A stretch of 64,000 nucleotides of DNA from Chitinophagaceae bacterium (lineage in GTDB: Bacteria > Bacteroidota > Bacteroidia > Chitinophagales > Chitinophagaceae). The translations under genes were made by a program, and so were the position numbers. The DNA lies in NCBI GenBank assembly GCA_003168265.1, contig PMSV01000003.1, positions 1-64,000 on the forward strand, read 5' to 3'. Positions 1 to 7,940 of the stretch are shown in pieces. Under the pieces are notes generated by a model. It searched no databases. It was not told the DNA's origin and saw only the letters and a list, made by a program, of their open reading frames with translations. Each line of letters opens with the position of its first letter. Position 1 is the first letter of the stretch.

Positions 1-987
1 TTCCTTTACTTTCCTGACGAAGTCTACACTGACACCTACCAGGTTGGCTATCTTCCCTATAGGGAACTCGGTATTTTGCAGAAACAACCGAATAGCATTT
101 TCATCACCTTCTTTCCTGCCTTCTTTCCTGCCTTCTTTCCGGCCTTTTTTCAGGCCTTCTTTCCTGCCTTCTTTCAGGCCTTCTTTCAAGCCTTCTTTCA
201 GGCCCTCTTTCAAGCCTTCCTCCCTCCTCAGTTCCGCCACTTGTTCAAAAATATCCATAGTATTTGTATTACCTGTGATCTTATCAATTTCTTCTGTAAA
301 AATACGGTTTGTCTTGGAATTTTCAAACCGAACGTAGTTGTTTAGAAACTCCAAAATGGCCTCCATATTCGGTTTCCCAAATATCCCACGCTCATATAAT
401 TTTCTAAATACAAAGAGTTTGCCTTCCAACAATTTCGCATCAACGTCCTTTCCGCTGACCATCGCCTTCTTCGCCGCCAGCATCACTAGCGCGAAAGGAT
501 TGTCGCTGGAAGCAAGCGTTTCGTCATCATAGTCCAGGATGCACAAAGTATGGTATTGAAACTCCAGCCGCGTATTCTTGAATTCATAATTGAACCGGTC
601 CGGCATCTGCTTTCCATCCGGGCCAGTGAAGATGGCTATTGCGGCCACAGGCTTGCGGTGCTTGAAAAAAATTCTTGTAAAATACTCCAGCATCCGAACC
701 GCAAATCCAGCGCGGTCTTTGGCCTCAGTCTCACCTTGCACTTCGACATGAACCAGAAGCCATTCTTCCCGACCGTCCTTGCGAAAGACCTTCACAAGCT
801 TGTCTACAAAGCGAGTATGCGAGTCCTTTTCCGGTTCGGGATAGATCTCAGCAAGTTCCTTATCAAGGAACTCAAATCCCCGGTCCATATCAAAAATCTG
901 ATCGGCATCCTTGAATACGAAGCGAAGCAGGTCGCCAAAGACTTCCTCCAAAACAGTTTTCCAAAGAATATCATTTTTCCGTCTCAT
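1..987 (-). CDS. Rpn-family PD-(D/E)xK nuclease, 3' end cut by window edge
   Basis: The frame is open from ATG at 987 to base 1 (329 codons, no stop), so the C-terminus lies outside the window. The predicted protein begins MRRKNDILWKTVLEEVFGDL and carries the Rpn/transposase_31-type nuclease signature: Asp62 in the segment VDKLVKV, then the HVEVQ motif with Glu82 and Gln84. Family knowledge: such proteins are recombination-promoting DNA endonucleases, often called putative transposases, without being shown to move themselves. Residues about 255-293 form a run of KEG-L/R repeats, a hallmark of many members, followed by a helix resembling a small HTH (IGKIANLVGVSVDFV). No partner gene is visible. 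The family call is firm; the cellular role is not known. Confidence 0.8.
   Translation of the reverse strand, partial: MRRKNDILWKTVLEEVFGDLLRFVFKDADQIFDMDRGFEFLDKELAEIYPEPEKDSHTRFVDKLVKVFRKDGREEWLLVHVEVQGETEAKDRAGFAVRMLEYFTRIFFKHRKPVAAIAIFTGPDGKQMPDRFNYEFKNTRLEFQYHTLCILDYDDETLASSDNPFALVMLAAKKAMVSGKDVDAKLLEGKLFVFRKLYERGIFGKPNMEAILEFLNNYVRFENSKTNRIFTEEIDKITGNTNTMDIFEQVAELRREEGLKEGLKEGLKEGLKEGRKEGLKKGRKEGRKEGRKEGDENAIRLFLQNTEFPIGKIANLVGVSVDFVRKVKE
109..224 (-). repeat. 12-bp tandem repeat encoding KEG(L/R) units
   Basis: About nine imperfect 12-bp units inside the Rpn-type nuclease gene. Read on the minus strand each encodes K-E-G followed by Leu or Arg. One unit is changed to KKG. The period keeps the frame whatever the copy number, so copy-number change would lengthen or shorten a charged helical linker without destroying the protein. 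Confidence 0.85.
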
Positions 988-1310
988 AGGTATCATTTTT
1001 TACAGCGCATAATAATTTCGCCCGGCACTGGCCGCTAAGTGTTTGCCCATTCTTGATTAGTGGAAATAGATCAAGAGGACGCAAAAATAGGAGTTAGTTC
1101 AATTAGAGGCAAATACTATTTGCTCTCAAATTTGGCTAAAGGCAGTAGTTACAATTTCAGGTGGTCTTTGCAAGTTAGGTTGGGCGCTATTTGCTACTAC
1201 TTAATATTTATTCACCCGGTAGCACTATTACTAATGGTAGAGAGATTTTTTGGGCGAAGGAGATCGAACAAATAGTTCAAGTAAGACATATAGTTTTGTT
1301 AATTTACATA

Positions 1311-1339
1311 TAGATAATCGAAAATATTTCGATTATCTA
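1311..1339. promoter_or_regulatory. Palindromic operator candidate upstream of abiE
   Basis: TAGATAATCG at 1311-1320 and its exact reverse complement CGATTATCTA at 1330-1339 are separated by AAAATATTT, itself almost self-complementary, so the 29-nt element is nearly a continuous palindrome. It ends 23 nt before the AbiEi start codon and covers the place where a -33 element would lie (TTTC at 1327-1330). AbiEi antitoxins of known systems bind inverted repeats upstream of their own operon and repress it, so this is the natural operator here (inference). Confidence 0.7.
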
Positions 1340-1349
1340 GTTAATTTGT

Positions 1350-1357
1350 TACATTTG
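1350..1357 (+). promoter_or_regulatory. Bacteroidota -7 promoter element (TACATTTG) for abiE
   Basis: TACATTTG matches the Bacteroidota -7 consensus TAnnTTTG. A 3-of-4 match to the -33 TTTG (TTTC, 1327-1330) sits 19 nt upstream, the normal spacing. Transcription should begin close to 1363, the A of the annotated ATG, which would make the message leaderless or nearly so. Confidence 0.6.
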
Positions 1358-1362
1358 TATAG

Positions 1363-2001
1363 ATGGATCTTAACCAGGCCATACTGTCTTATTCTTCACA
1401 ACCTTTAACGCATCAGTTAATTTTATCCTTGCTGAAGGATTACAAAAGACCCAACGATAAAATACATTCATTGATGAGCGAGGGGCTGTTGGAACCTATC
1501 AGGAAGGGATTGTATATTGCCGGGTCTGCGGTGAAGGCCATTAAGCCCGAACCTTTTTTGTTGGCCAACCATATTTTTGGACCCAGCTATATCTCCATAG
1601 ATGCCGCGCTGTCCTATTATGGATTGATCCCTGAAAGGGTTTTTGAGATATCTTCTGTAACAACAAAACCATCGCGGAAGTTCAGCACAGCCAAGGGGCT
1701 ATTCACTTATAGACATCTACCCTTACCCTATTACGCTTTTGGTATTCGTCATATGAAGTTATCGGATGAACAATACATCATGATAGCCACCCAGGAAAAA
1801 GCATTGTTCGATAAACTGGTTACCAGTTCAGGAATGCTATTAAGAAACCCCAAAAATGCTTCGAGCTATTTACTTGAAGACCTGCGAATGGATGAGGATA
1901 ATTTAAAGGAAATGGATACAAAGACCATGAGGACATGGCTGCCGGATGCACCCAAAAAGAATAGTTTATTGATGATTATAAAAATGATTGAGAATTTATG
2001 A
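1363..2001 (+). CDS. abiEi: Type IV TA antitoxin, AbiEi family
   Basis: A 212-residue protein with a winged-helix-like N-terminus (HQLILSLLKDYKRPNDKIHSL, then the LEPIRKGLYIAG wing) and the AbiEi central segment with SYISIDAALSYYGLIPE, followed by a C-terminal domain with ATQEKALFDKL. Family knowledge: AbiEi is the DNA-binding antitoxin that counters the AbiEii nucleotidyltransferase and represses its own operon; such modules act in plasmid stability or phage abortive infection. The gene overlaps abiEii by 4 nt (ATGA), indicating translational coupling. A 29-nt palindrome and a -7 element lie directly upstream. The length is usual for the Bacteroidota members, and no damage is seen. Confidence 0.85.
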   Translation: MDLNQAILSYSSQPLTHQLILSLLKDYKRPNDKIHSLMSEGLLEPIRKGLYIAGSAVKAIKPEPFLLANHIFGPSYISIDAALSYYGLIPERVFEISSVTTKPSRKFSTAKGLFTYRHLPLPYYAFGIRHMKLSDEQYIMIATQEKALFDKLVTSSGMLLRNPKNASSYLLEDLRMDEDNLKEMDTKTMRTWLPDAPKKNSLLMIIKMIENL

Positions 2002-2852
2002 TAAAAGAGTGGCTAGATTCTTATAAGCCTGAGAATAAAGACGATGCGCTTCAAGCCTTGCGCGAGATTATGCAGGAAGTTGCACTCGCAGGTTTGGAAC
2101 GTGCTGGTTTTTTTGAGAGAGCAGCTTTTTATGGCGGTACAGCCCTTAGAATATTTTATGGTCTGAACAGATACTCCGAAGACCTTGACTTCTCTCTCCT
2201 GGAAGTGAATCCTGAGTTTTCGCTGGATAAATATCTTGAGTCCATTCGTATAGAATTCGAGTCATTGGGCATGCAGGTATCTGTAAGAGAAAAACAAAAA
2301 AAGATTGACAGCAATATTGAATCTGCTTTTTTGAAATCAGAAACCATTTGGAAGGAGCTCGTTTTGGAGCATACTATTCCGCAAAACGGGTTGGATCAAA
2401 AAGCCAATATCAAAATCAAGTTGGAAGTGGATACTGAACCGCCGTTGGGTTTCTCGACGGAAGAGAAACTACTGCTGAAGCCCTTCACATGTTATATTAA
2501 ATGTTTTGCTATCTCTGATCTTTTTGCTGGCAAAATTCACGCACTTTTATTTCGCAAATGGAAAAACAATGTGAAAGGCCGCGATTGGTTCGATATGGAA
2601 TGGTATATCAAAAATGGTGTTCCCTTGCGGCTTCGACATTTTTTAGTTAGGGCGAAAGACAGCGGCAATTGGTCTAAAGAGACTATAACGGAAGCGGAAT
2701 TCAGGGATTTATTAACGAAGAAAATAGATTCGGTTGATATGTATCGTGTAAAGGCTGATATCAGTCGTTTCATTCGTGATCCCAAAGTGATAGACATCTG
2801 GTCTGCTACCTATTTTCATGATCTGGTTGGCCATTTAAAATTTAGCGCTTGA
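1998..2852 (+). CDS. abiEii: Nucleotidyltransferase toxin, AbiEii/AbiGii family
   Basis: A 284-residue nucleotidyltransferase-fold toxin. The GGTALR motif (about residues 46-51) and the YSEDLDFSL motif (about 58-66) give the glycine turn and the paired aspartates that bind metal and nucleotide in this family. A later AGKIHALLFRKW...KGRDWFDM segment supplies the conserved Lys and the RDWFD box. Characterised relatives transfer nucleotides to RNA targets such as tRNA acceptor ends; the target here is not predictable. The ATG overlaps the stop of abiEi. The frame is complete with all motifs intact, so an active toxin is expected. The next gene is on the other strand. Confidence 0.87.
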   Translation: MIKEWLDSYKPENKDDALQALREIMQEVALAGLERAGFFERAAFYGGTALRIFYGLNRYSEDLDFSLLEVNPEFSLDKYLESIRIEFESLGMQVSVREKQKKIDSNIESAFLKSETIWKELVLEHTIPQNGLDQKANIKIKLEVDTEPPLGFSTEEKLLLKPFTCYIKCFAISDLFAGKIHALLFRKWKNNVKGRDWFDMEWYIKNGVPLRLRHFLVRAKDSGNWSKETITEAEFRDLLTKKIDSVDMYRVKADISRFIRDPKVIDIWSATYFHDLVGHLKFSA

Positions 2853-2920
2853 AAAAACTGCTTTGAGTGAAGCCCTCAAATTATCCAGGAAAGCAAGGAG
2901 GTTTTGTTTTTCAGAATGTA

Positions 2921-4048
2921 TTATGCTTTTTGGAAAGGTCGACCTATCACCTCCCCACTAACCAGGTAAATGATCTTCTCCTTAACAAAACTCACAGCTA
3001 GCTCCTTCCCTGTCTGAATCATCTCTGCAGGAGGTCTTCGCGCGATCAAAGTCTGCCCCGCCAGAGAAAGATAGACCAACTGCTCATTTCCCATATTCTC
3101 AAACGCAAGAACCTGTAACCGGCAATCGGCATCCTTATCCAGGTCTTCAGACACAACGAGATCCTCAGGGCGCAATCCTAACTCAATAGGCTTATCCAGA
3201 TAGCTTTCCAGGGCCTTGGGGATCGATGCCCCCAATATAAACCGGCAATCCCCCGATTCGTGAGTGAAATAATACTCATCCTCTTTACTGATCCTGCCTT
3301 TAAGAAAATTCATAGATGGAGTACCGATAAAACCCGCCACGAATTTATTGGCTGGATAATTATACAGTTGCATGGGACTGTCGAGTTGCATCAGCTTGCC
3401 TTTATTTAGTACCGCAATCCTGTCGCCAAGGGTCATCGCTTCGGTCTGGTCATGGGTCACATAGATCATCGTGGCATCGATCTTTCTATGCAGTCTTTGT
3501 AATTCAATGCGCATCTGGGTTCTGAGCTTAGCGTCGAGGTTGCTAAGCGGTTCATCAAAAAGAAAGACCTTGGGCCTTCTGATAATGGCCCGGCCAATGG
3601 CAACTCTCTGCCGTTGACCCCCGGAAAGAGTTTTTGGTTTGCGCTGTAACACGTCCTCGATCTCCAGCAACTCCGCAGTCTGCATTACCCTGCTCTTAAT
3701 TTCGCTCTTAGGGTAATGCTTTAGCTTAAGCCCAAAAGCCATATTATCATACACGCTCATATGGGGATAGAGTGCATAGTTCTGAAATACCATGGCAATG
3801 TCCCGGTCCTTAGGACTTAGGTCATTTATTTTTTTCCCGTCGATGCTCAGTACGCCTTCACCAATATCTTCCAGCCCCGCGATCATCCTGAGCAGCGTGG
3901 ACTTGCCGCAACCCGATGGACCCACAATGACCATGAACTCCTTATCCTTAACCGTAATGGAAATATCATCAATGGCTTTCGGCTGGGCGATATTTTTTTT
4001 ATTACCGGTATAGGTCTTTGAGATATGTTCCAGCTTTAGTTCTGCCAT
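2921..4048 (-). CDS. Sugar ABC transporter ATPase, MsmX/UgpC type
   Basis: A 375-residue ATPase with Walker A GPSGCGKST (43-51), Q-loop Gln89, signature LSGGQ (141-145), Walker B ending FLFDEP (to 167), the D-loop SNLDAKLR and H-loop His199. Residues from about 240 on form the OB-like regulatory domain typical of MalK/MsmX/UgpC carbohydrate importers. It is the last gene of the eight-gene operon and starts 6 nt after the GH130 stop. It should energise the two permeases encoded at 7.9-9.6 kb. ATPases of this type can serve several importers, so it may also work with permeases elsewhere. No obvious terminator follows it. Confidence 0.93.
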   Translation of the reverse strand: MAELKLEHISKTYTGNKKNIAQPKAIDDISITVKDKEFMVIVGPSGCGKSTLLRMIAGLEDIGEGVLSIDGKKINDLSPKDRDIAMVFQNYALYPHMSVYDNMAFGLKLKHYPKSEIKSRVMQTAELLEIEDVLQRKPKTLSGGQRQRVAIGRAIIRRPKVFLFDEPLSNLDAKLRTQMRIELQRLHRKIDATMIYVTHDQTEAMTLGDRIAVLNKGKLMQLDSPMQLYNYPANKFVAGFIGTPSMNFLKGRISKEDEYYFTHESGDCRFILGASIPKALESYLDKPIELGLRPEDLVVSEDLDKDADCRLQVLAFENMGNEQLVYLSLAGQTLIARRPPAEMIQTGKELAVSFVKEKIIYLVSGEVIGRPFQKA

Positions 4049-4054
4049 AAAATT

Positions 4055-5116
4055 TTATTTTGAGAAAAACTCCCTGGATATTGTTGTGATTCTGCAGGCC
4101 AGGTCCGATTCCCCGGAAGCCAGGATAAAATCCTCAGCATGGGCCGCAATCCCCGTGGTGAATACGATATCCTTGATATATAACTGATGGTTGATACCCT
4201 CAGTCAGCAAAGGATCGGCTTCCAATAGAGGTTGGGAATCCTCCAACCGCAGTATCTTAAGGGGATCATGTTCATCCAATAGTGCCCAAAAACTCCTGTA
4301 GATCCCGGCTCCCCTATTATTCTCTACTCCATGATAAACCATCAGCCATCCATCAGGGGTAAGCAAGGGCGGCGTGCCTCCTCCAATTTTCACATTGGAA
4401 GGAGAAGATTTCCTCGCCCTTAAAAAAGCTTTGTCGGCAGGTTTCCAGTGCAGGAGGTCTGGTGAAGAGGCGATATGTATCCCCGCGCCGGGATGCCAGT
4501 CCGAAGAAGGGGGAGAGGCAAAATAACATTCTCCCAAAGGCCTTGTTAATGCATGATAAGCGCCATTTATCTTCCCCTCGAATAGCAGCATGTCCTTATT
4601 CTGATGATCAAGCAGGATCCCGCGGCAGACATAATCCAGCCCGTTATCGGAAACATATAGCATGGTAGAATGCCTTTCCGCACTTACGCAACAGGTGGTC
4701 ATGAAATAGCGCCCGTCAATACACGAGATTCGCGGATCTTCGATCCCATATTCCTGGCTGGTCGCTAACGGCGAAATGGCCTTATCATAATGGATATGCA
4801 TGACTTCGCTGCCATCCGGACATAATTCAACCGGCAGAAGCCAGGATAGAGAGGTCAGCGCGTATACCGGGAATGCATATGCATTTATTTTAAACTTTCG
4901 CGGGTCCTGCATATTGATTTCCAATAAGGGCCACGCATCGGTCGTGAATTGGTTATCTTCTTTCCAACGGATGCAAAAGGCCTGGTCCCTAATCACCGGG
5001 TTGCAGAGCGCCTCTGCAACCCGGACCATCATTATTAAATTACCATTGGCCAGTCTGCAAAGGCCGGGGTTAAAAGCCCCCAAAACAAAGGTTTTCACCT
5101 CCAAACCTTCACGCAA
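4055..5116 (-). CDS. GH130-family glycosidase/phosphorylase (short form)
   Basis: The protein has the five-bladed-propeller hallmarks of GH130: FNPGL near the start, GIEDPRI with the catalytic Asp, KDMLLFEGKINGAYHAL, and IGGGTPPLLT followed by GWLMVYHGV. The family contains beta-mannoside phosphorylases and beta-1,2-mannosidases; the phosphate-binding residues cannot be judged safely by eye, so the reaction stays open. The given start is TTG at 5116, but the open frame continues upstream through IFRPDDVDLSRSPLR, which resembles the conserved GH130 N-terminus. No ATG, GTG or further TTG is available there; a CTG at 5183-5185, one base after the preceding stop, is a likely coupled start. The gene ends 6 nt before the ABC ATPase. 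Confidence 0.85.
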   Translation of the reverse strand: MREGLEVKTFVLGAFNPGLCRLANGNLIMMVRVAEALCNPVIRDQAFCIRWKEDNQFTTDAWPLLEINMQDPRKFKINAYAFPVYALTSLSWLLPVELCPDGSEVMHIHYDKAISPLATSQEYGIEDPRISCIDGRYFMTTCCVSAERHSTMLYVSDNGLDYVCRGILLDHQNKDMLLFEGKINGAYHALTRPLGECYFASPPSSDWHPGAGIHIASSPDLLHWKPADKAFLRARKSSPSNVKIGGGTPPLLTPDGWLMVYHGVENNRGAGIYRSFWALLDEHDPLKILRLEDSQPLLEADPLLTEGINHQLYIKDIVFTTGIAAHAEDFILASGESDLACRITTISREFFSK

Positions 5117-5186
5117 TGGCGAACGCGAAAGGTCTACATCATCGGGCCTGAAGATCAGTTTATCATATTTTATAGGTTTTTTCAGT

Positions 5187-6512
5187 TTATGGAATTTTAT
5201 ATTTGTTCAATGCTGTTATGAGGGCCGGATCGGTTTCTACTTTTTCGATGGTGAGTAAGGCTTCAATCGTGGATTCTCCGCCAGAATTGAGATTAACACC
5301 GGCCGGCGAAGGGGAGGATATCCCATCAAAACAAGTCCCTGTGGTAACCGAATACATATTCGTGTTGGCAACATTAGCTCCAAGGAACCACGCAGCTAAA
5401 TGACCTGTCATGTCGGCATATTTTGCCAGCCCGGTCTCTCTATAGGCTTCTGCGGCGGCAAAGACCATCGGTTCGATACCATAGGCGATCTGCGCATATG
5501 CGGTATCTCCGATAACCTGGACCACCCCGCCCGTATTGACCAATGAAAACGAACACTGATAACCATTTTGCAATAACCAGGGATAAAAATTATCCACTTC
5601 CATCATTGCAACTGTATTGTATTGGGGATTGTTTAGAAAATTTCCGGCCTGCATCAGGGCATAGGCCTGCAGATTACCATAAGCGTGCCAGGTGTTCTCC
5701 CAACTCAAAAATGCACCATAGGGAAAAACTGCAGTATCCGATTGTTCCATCAGCACAATGCCGTCCGCCAGGCTCTTGATAAAGCCGCTTATGACCGGAT
5801 CCGGGTTGGCATTGCAATAATTGATCAGGCCCAGGATCAGTACGGAGGACTGATCGGTTGCACTTCCGTCGGGCAGCCATGTCGGAGCGCTGATGCCGCT
5901 ATAGGAAGCCGTGGTCTGAGGCAGGCCTACAAGATCTATTTTCATACGGGCGACGAGGTTACTGATCGCGGTGGTCATTTTCGCATATAGGGCAGGGTTA
6001 AGTGTTTTAACTGAAGGCGCTGCTTCGGTAAGGGCCTGGAAGGCACGCCATGACCACCAGGTTGCCGTATTGACACTCGTCACACCTGTCGTATTGATCG
6101 GCCCGGTCGGGCTAAGTAAAAAATTATAGAAATAACCATTGGCAGATTGCATCTCCAGCATGAAACTGATCAGTTTATAGAGTTTGTTCTGCGTCGCTGT
6201 ATCCGATAAGAAATTGCTTGTTCTCAGATAAACCAGCATCGCCCGGGATACATCATCGACGCAGGCAAAGCCTTCACCCGTTGCAGCGACATTGGTATAA
6301 CCGGGATAATTAGAATAGATATAAATGCCCGCGGCCTGAGTTCCGTCGGGAAAACTCACAGGCGTATACAAATGATCAAGATGGGCAGTATTGACCAGGG
6401 AGCTGTCCACGACGATAACGGTCTGAACCCCGGTGCCCTTTTTTGCGCAGGCCAGTAAGGAAAAAGCGGCTGCAAAGCAACAACAGATAGCTAATATGAT
6501 CTTTTTATTCAT
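5187..6512 (-). CDS. Lipoprotein with putative (alpha/alpha) toroid glycosidase fold
   Basis: A 441-residue lipoprotein: short basic N-terminus, hydrophobic stretch and lipobox LLAC with Cys at about 21. The rest is rich in helical repeats with aromatic and acidic residues (GFACVDDVSRAML, ATWWSWRAFQALTEA, WENTWHAYGNLQAYAL, GIEPMVFAAAEAY), a pattern typical of six-hairpin (alpha/alpha) toroid glycosidases and epimerases. VDDVSRA near the start and NSGGEST near the end are candidate active-site segments. I cannot assign a CAZy family. It overlaps the upstream GH130 gene by 4 nt and sits between the two GH130 genes, so it is probably a periplasm-facing or surface enzyme that trims the oligosaccharide imported by this operon. 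Confidence 0.6.
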   Translation of the reverse strand: MNKKIILAICCCFAAAFSLLACAKKGTGVQTVIVVDSSLVNTAHLDHLYTPVSFPDGTQAAGIYIYSNYPGYTNVAATGEGFACVDDVSRAMLVYLRTSNFLSDTATQNKLYKLISFMLEMQSANGYFYNFLLSPTGPINTTGVTSVNTATWWSWRAFQALTEAAPSVKTLNPALYAKMTTAISNLVARMKIDLVGLPQTTASYSGISAPTWLPDGSATDQSSVLILGLINYCNANPDPVISGFIKSLADGIVLMEQSDTAVFPYGAFLSWENTWHAYGNLQAYALMQAGNFLNNPQYNTVAMMEVDNFYPWLLQNGYQCSFSLVNTGGVVQVIGDTAYAQIAYGIEPMVFAAAEAYRETGLAKYADMTGHLAAWFLGANVANTNMYSVTTGTCFDGISSPSPAGVNLNSGGESTIEALLTIEKVETDPALITALNKYKIP

Positions 6513-7939
6513 GATTTTTTCAATTTGAATTCAAGAAGCAACTCATCCAGCCCAATGCTGGCAAAACAGGTAGCGGAGTCTGATACGGCATAGGGGATTA
6601 TTAACCGGTTTTGGTGCAGCATGAAGCCACAGGTATAAACGACATTGGGCACATAGCCCTCCCTCTCGGATTCATCCGCTTCAAGTAGTGGTCTATCCAG
6701 CCTGCCGATGATCCGGTTGGGTTCTTGCAGGTCGAGTAATATGGCGCTGATCACATAGGTTCTCATTGGGCCCACTCCGTGGGTTAGCAGCAGCCAGCCC
6801 TCTTTAGTTTTAACAGGAGAACCGCAGTTACCTAATTGTAGCAGTTCCCAGGAATAGAGAGGCTCCATGAGCAGCTCGGCATTTTCCCAGGAGTACAGGT
6901 CATCGGAGAACATGATGGATAAATTTTCCCCGCCCTGACGTGAGATCATCACAAATTTCCCTTTCACTTTTTCAGGAAAGAGGGCCATACCCTTGTCAGC
7001 AATGCCCCCGCCATACAAGGTCCTGATGGTAAAATCATTGAAGTCCCTTGTTTCCAGTATTTGGGTCCTGATCTGTTTTCCGTTATATGCAGTATAGGTG
7101 CCATAATAAACGGATTCTCCTGCATGCTCAAATTTCACCAAACGCAGATCTTCCATGCCCATGCTTTCCGCTTTCGCGCTGGGGAAGATCACTTTTTCAT
7201 TCAGGGGAATCGAAGCGGAGCCTTTTAATTCATAATTCGAATCAAGCATTTCCTGCAAGGAGGAAATCGAATCAACAACGAATTTCTGCGGGTAATCTAT
7301 CCCTTTGAATGACTCGTTTGCCAGCAAAGCAGTAAATGATTCGGGTAACCAGTCGAATACGCGAGAATCAAATCCTGAGATCGTTGCAGTCCTCAGACGG
7401 AAAAATTCCTTATTATAAAGAGCATTTTCATTTTTTTGAACACAATTATAATAACCTGATGGCGGGTCCAGGATTATACTGCCATTCTCATCCACGATAC
7501 CGGTCTGAAATATGATGGAGGAAATATGGCCTTCACCGGTTGCCCTCAGGCTCATAACGAACCGCAGTTCACCTGCTTTTAATCCCTGCTGGTCAGGATG
7601 CGGGACAATTGAGGGATTGAAAAGGGCCGCCGATTGGATGGAGTATTCCTTGGTAAAATAGGCCCCAAGCAATAGTTTTTTTTTCGCCGATAATTGCGAA
7701 ATATTATTACCTGTTTGCTCATTTAATTTCTGAAAATGTTGTTTGAATATTGCCTGGATATTGCGATGGCGTTTGTCAAAATGCTGCATTACCCATTCCA
7801 GACATTGGTTCACTTCAATATCGTTTAGTTTTTCTACACGTGATATAAGATGTTTTATCCGATCATTGCCAGGCAGCTTAAGGAAGAGGGGGATGACCGC
7901 CCTTACCGAAGCCTTCAATTGTAAACTGTGTTTTTTCAT
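6509..7939 (-). CDS. GH130-family protein with long N-terminal extension
   Basis: 476 residues, about 120 longer than the other GH130 protein in this operon. Residues about 1-110 are a helical extension without recognised motif. The propeller carries SMGMEDLRLV (the ED pair of the GH130 catalytic loop), DKGMALFPEKVKGKFVMISR, and LGNCGSPVKTKEGWLLLTHGV. No signal peptide is visible, so it is probably cytoplasmic and acts on oligosaccharides delivered by the ABC importer. Extended GH130 forms include both phosphorylases and beta-mannosidases. It begins 1 nt after the MalG-type permease stop and overlaps the lipoprotein gene by 4 nt. Confidence 0.85.
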   Translation of the reverse strand: MKKHSLQLKASVRAVIPLFLKLPGNDRIKHLISRVEKLNDIEVNQCLEWVMQHFDKRHRNIQAIFKQHFQKLNEQTGNNISQLSAKKKLLLGAYFTKEYSIQSAALFNPSIVPHPDQQGLKAGELRFVMSLRATGEGHISSIIFQTGIVDENGSIILDPPSGYYNCVQKNENALYNKEFFRLRTATISGFDSRVFDWLPESFTALLANESFKGIDYPQKFVVDSISSLQEMLDSNYELKGSASIPLNEKVIFPSAKAESMGMEDLRLVKFEHAGESVYYGTYTAYNGKQIRTQILETRDFNDFTIRTLYGGGIADKGMALFPEKVKGKFVMISRQGGENLSIMFSDDLYSWENAELLMEPLYSWELLQLGNCGSPVKTKEGWLLLTHGVGPMRTYVISAILLDLQEPNRIIGRLDRPLLEADESEREGYVPNVVYTCGFMLHQNRLIIPYAVSDSATCFASIGLDELLLEFKLKKS

Positions 7940-7940
7940 T

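Noticed and set aside
109-224. Short regularly spaced repeats considered as a CRISPR array
   Set aside because: The units are directly adjacent 12-mers inside a protein gene, without spacers.
44-345. Two overlapping plus-strand frames rich in Phe-Phe-Pro/Ala repeats
   Set aside because: They are the antisense reading of the KEG repeat in the nuclease gene on the other strand.
1060-1275. Open frame of 71 codons between the Rpn gene and abiE
   Set aside because: No recognisable sequence pattern, no promoter or start context, and AT-rich filler composition; not supported as a gene.
4800-5258. 152-codon plus-strand frame across the GH130 gene
   Set aside because: Antisense shadow of two clear minus-strand genes.
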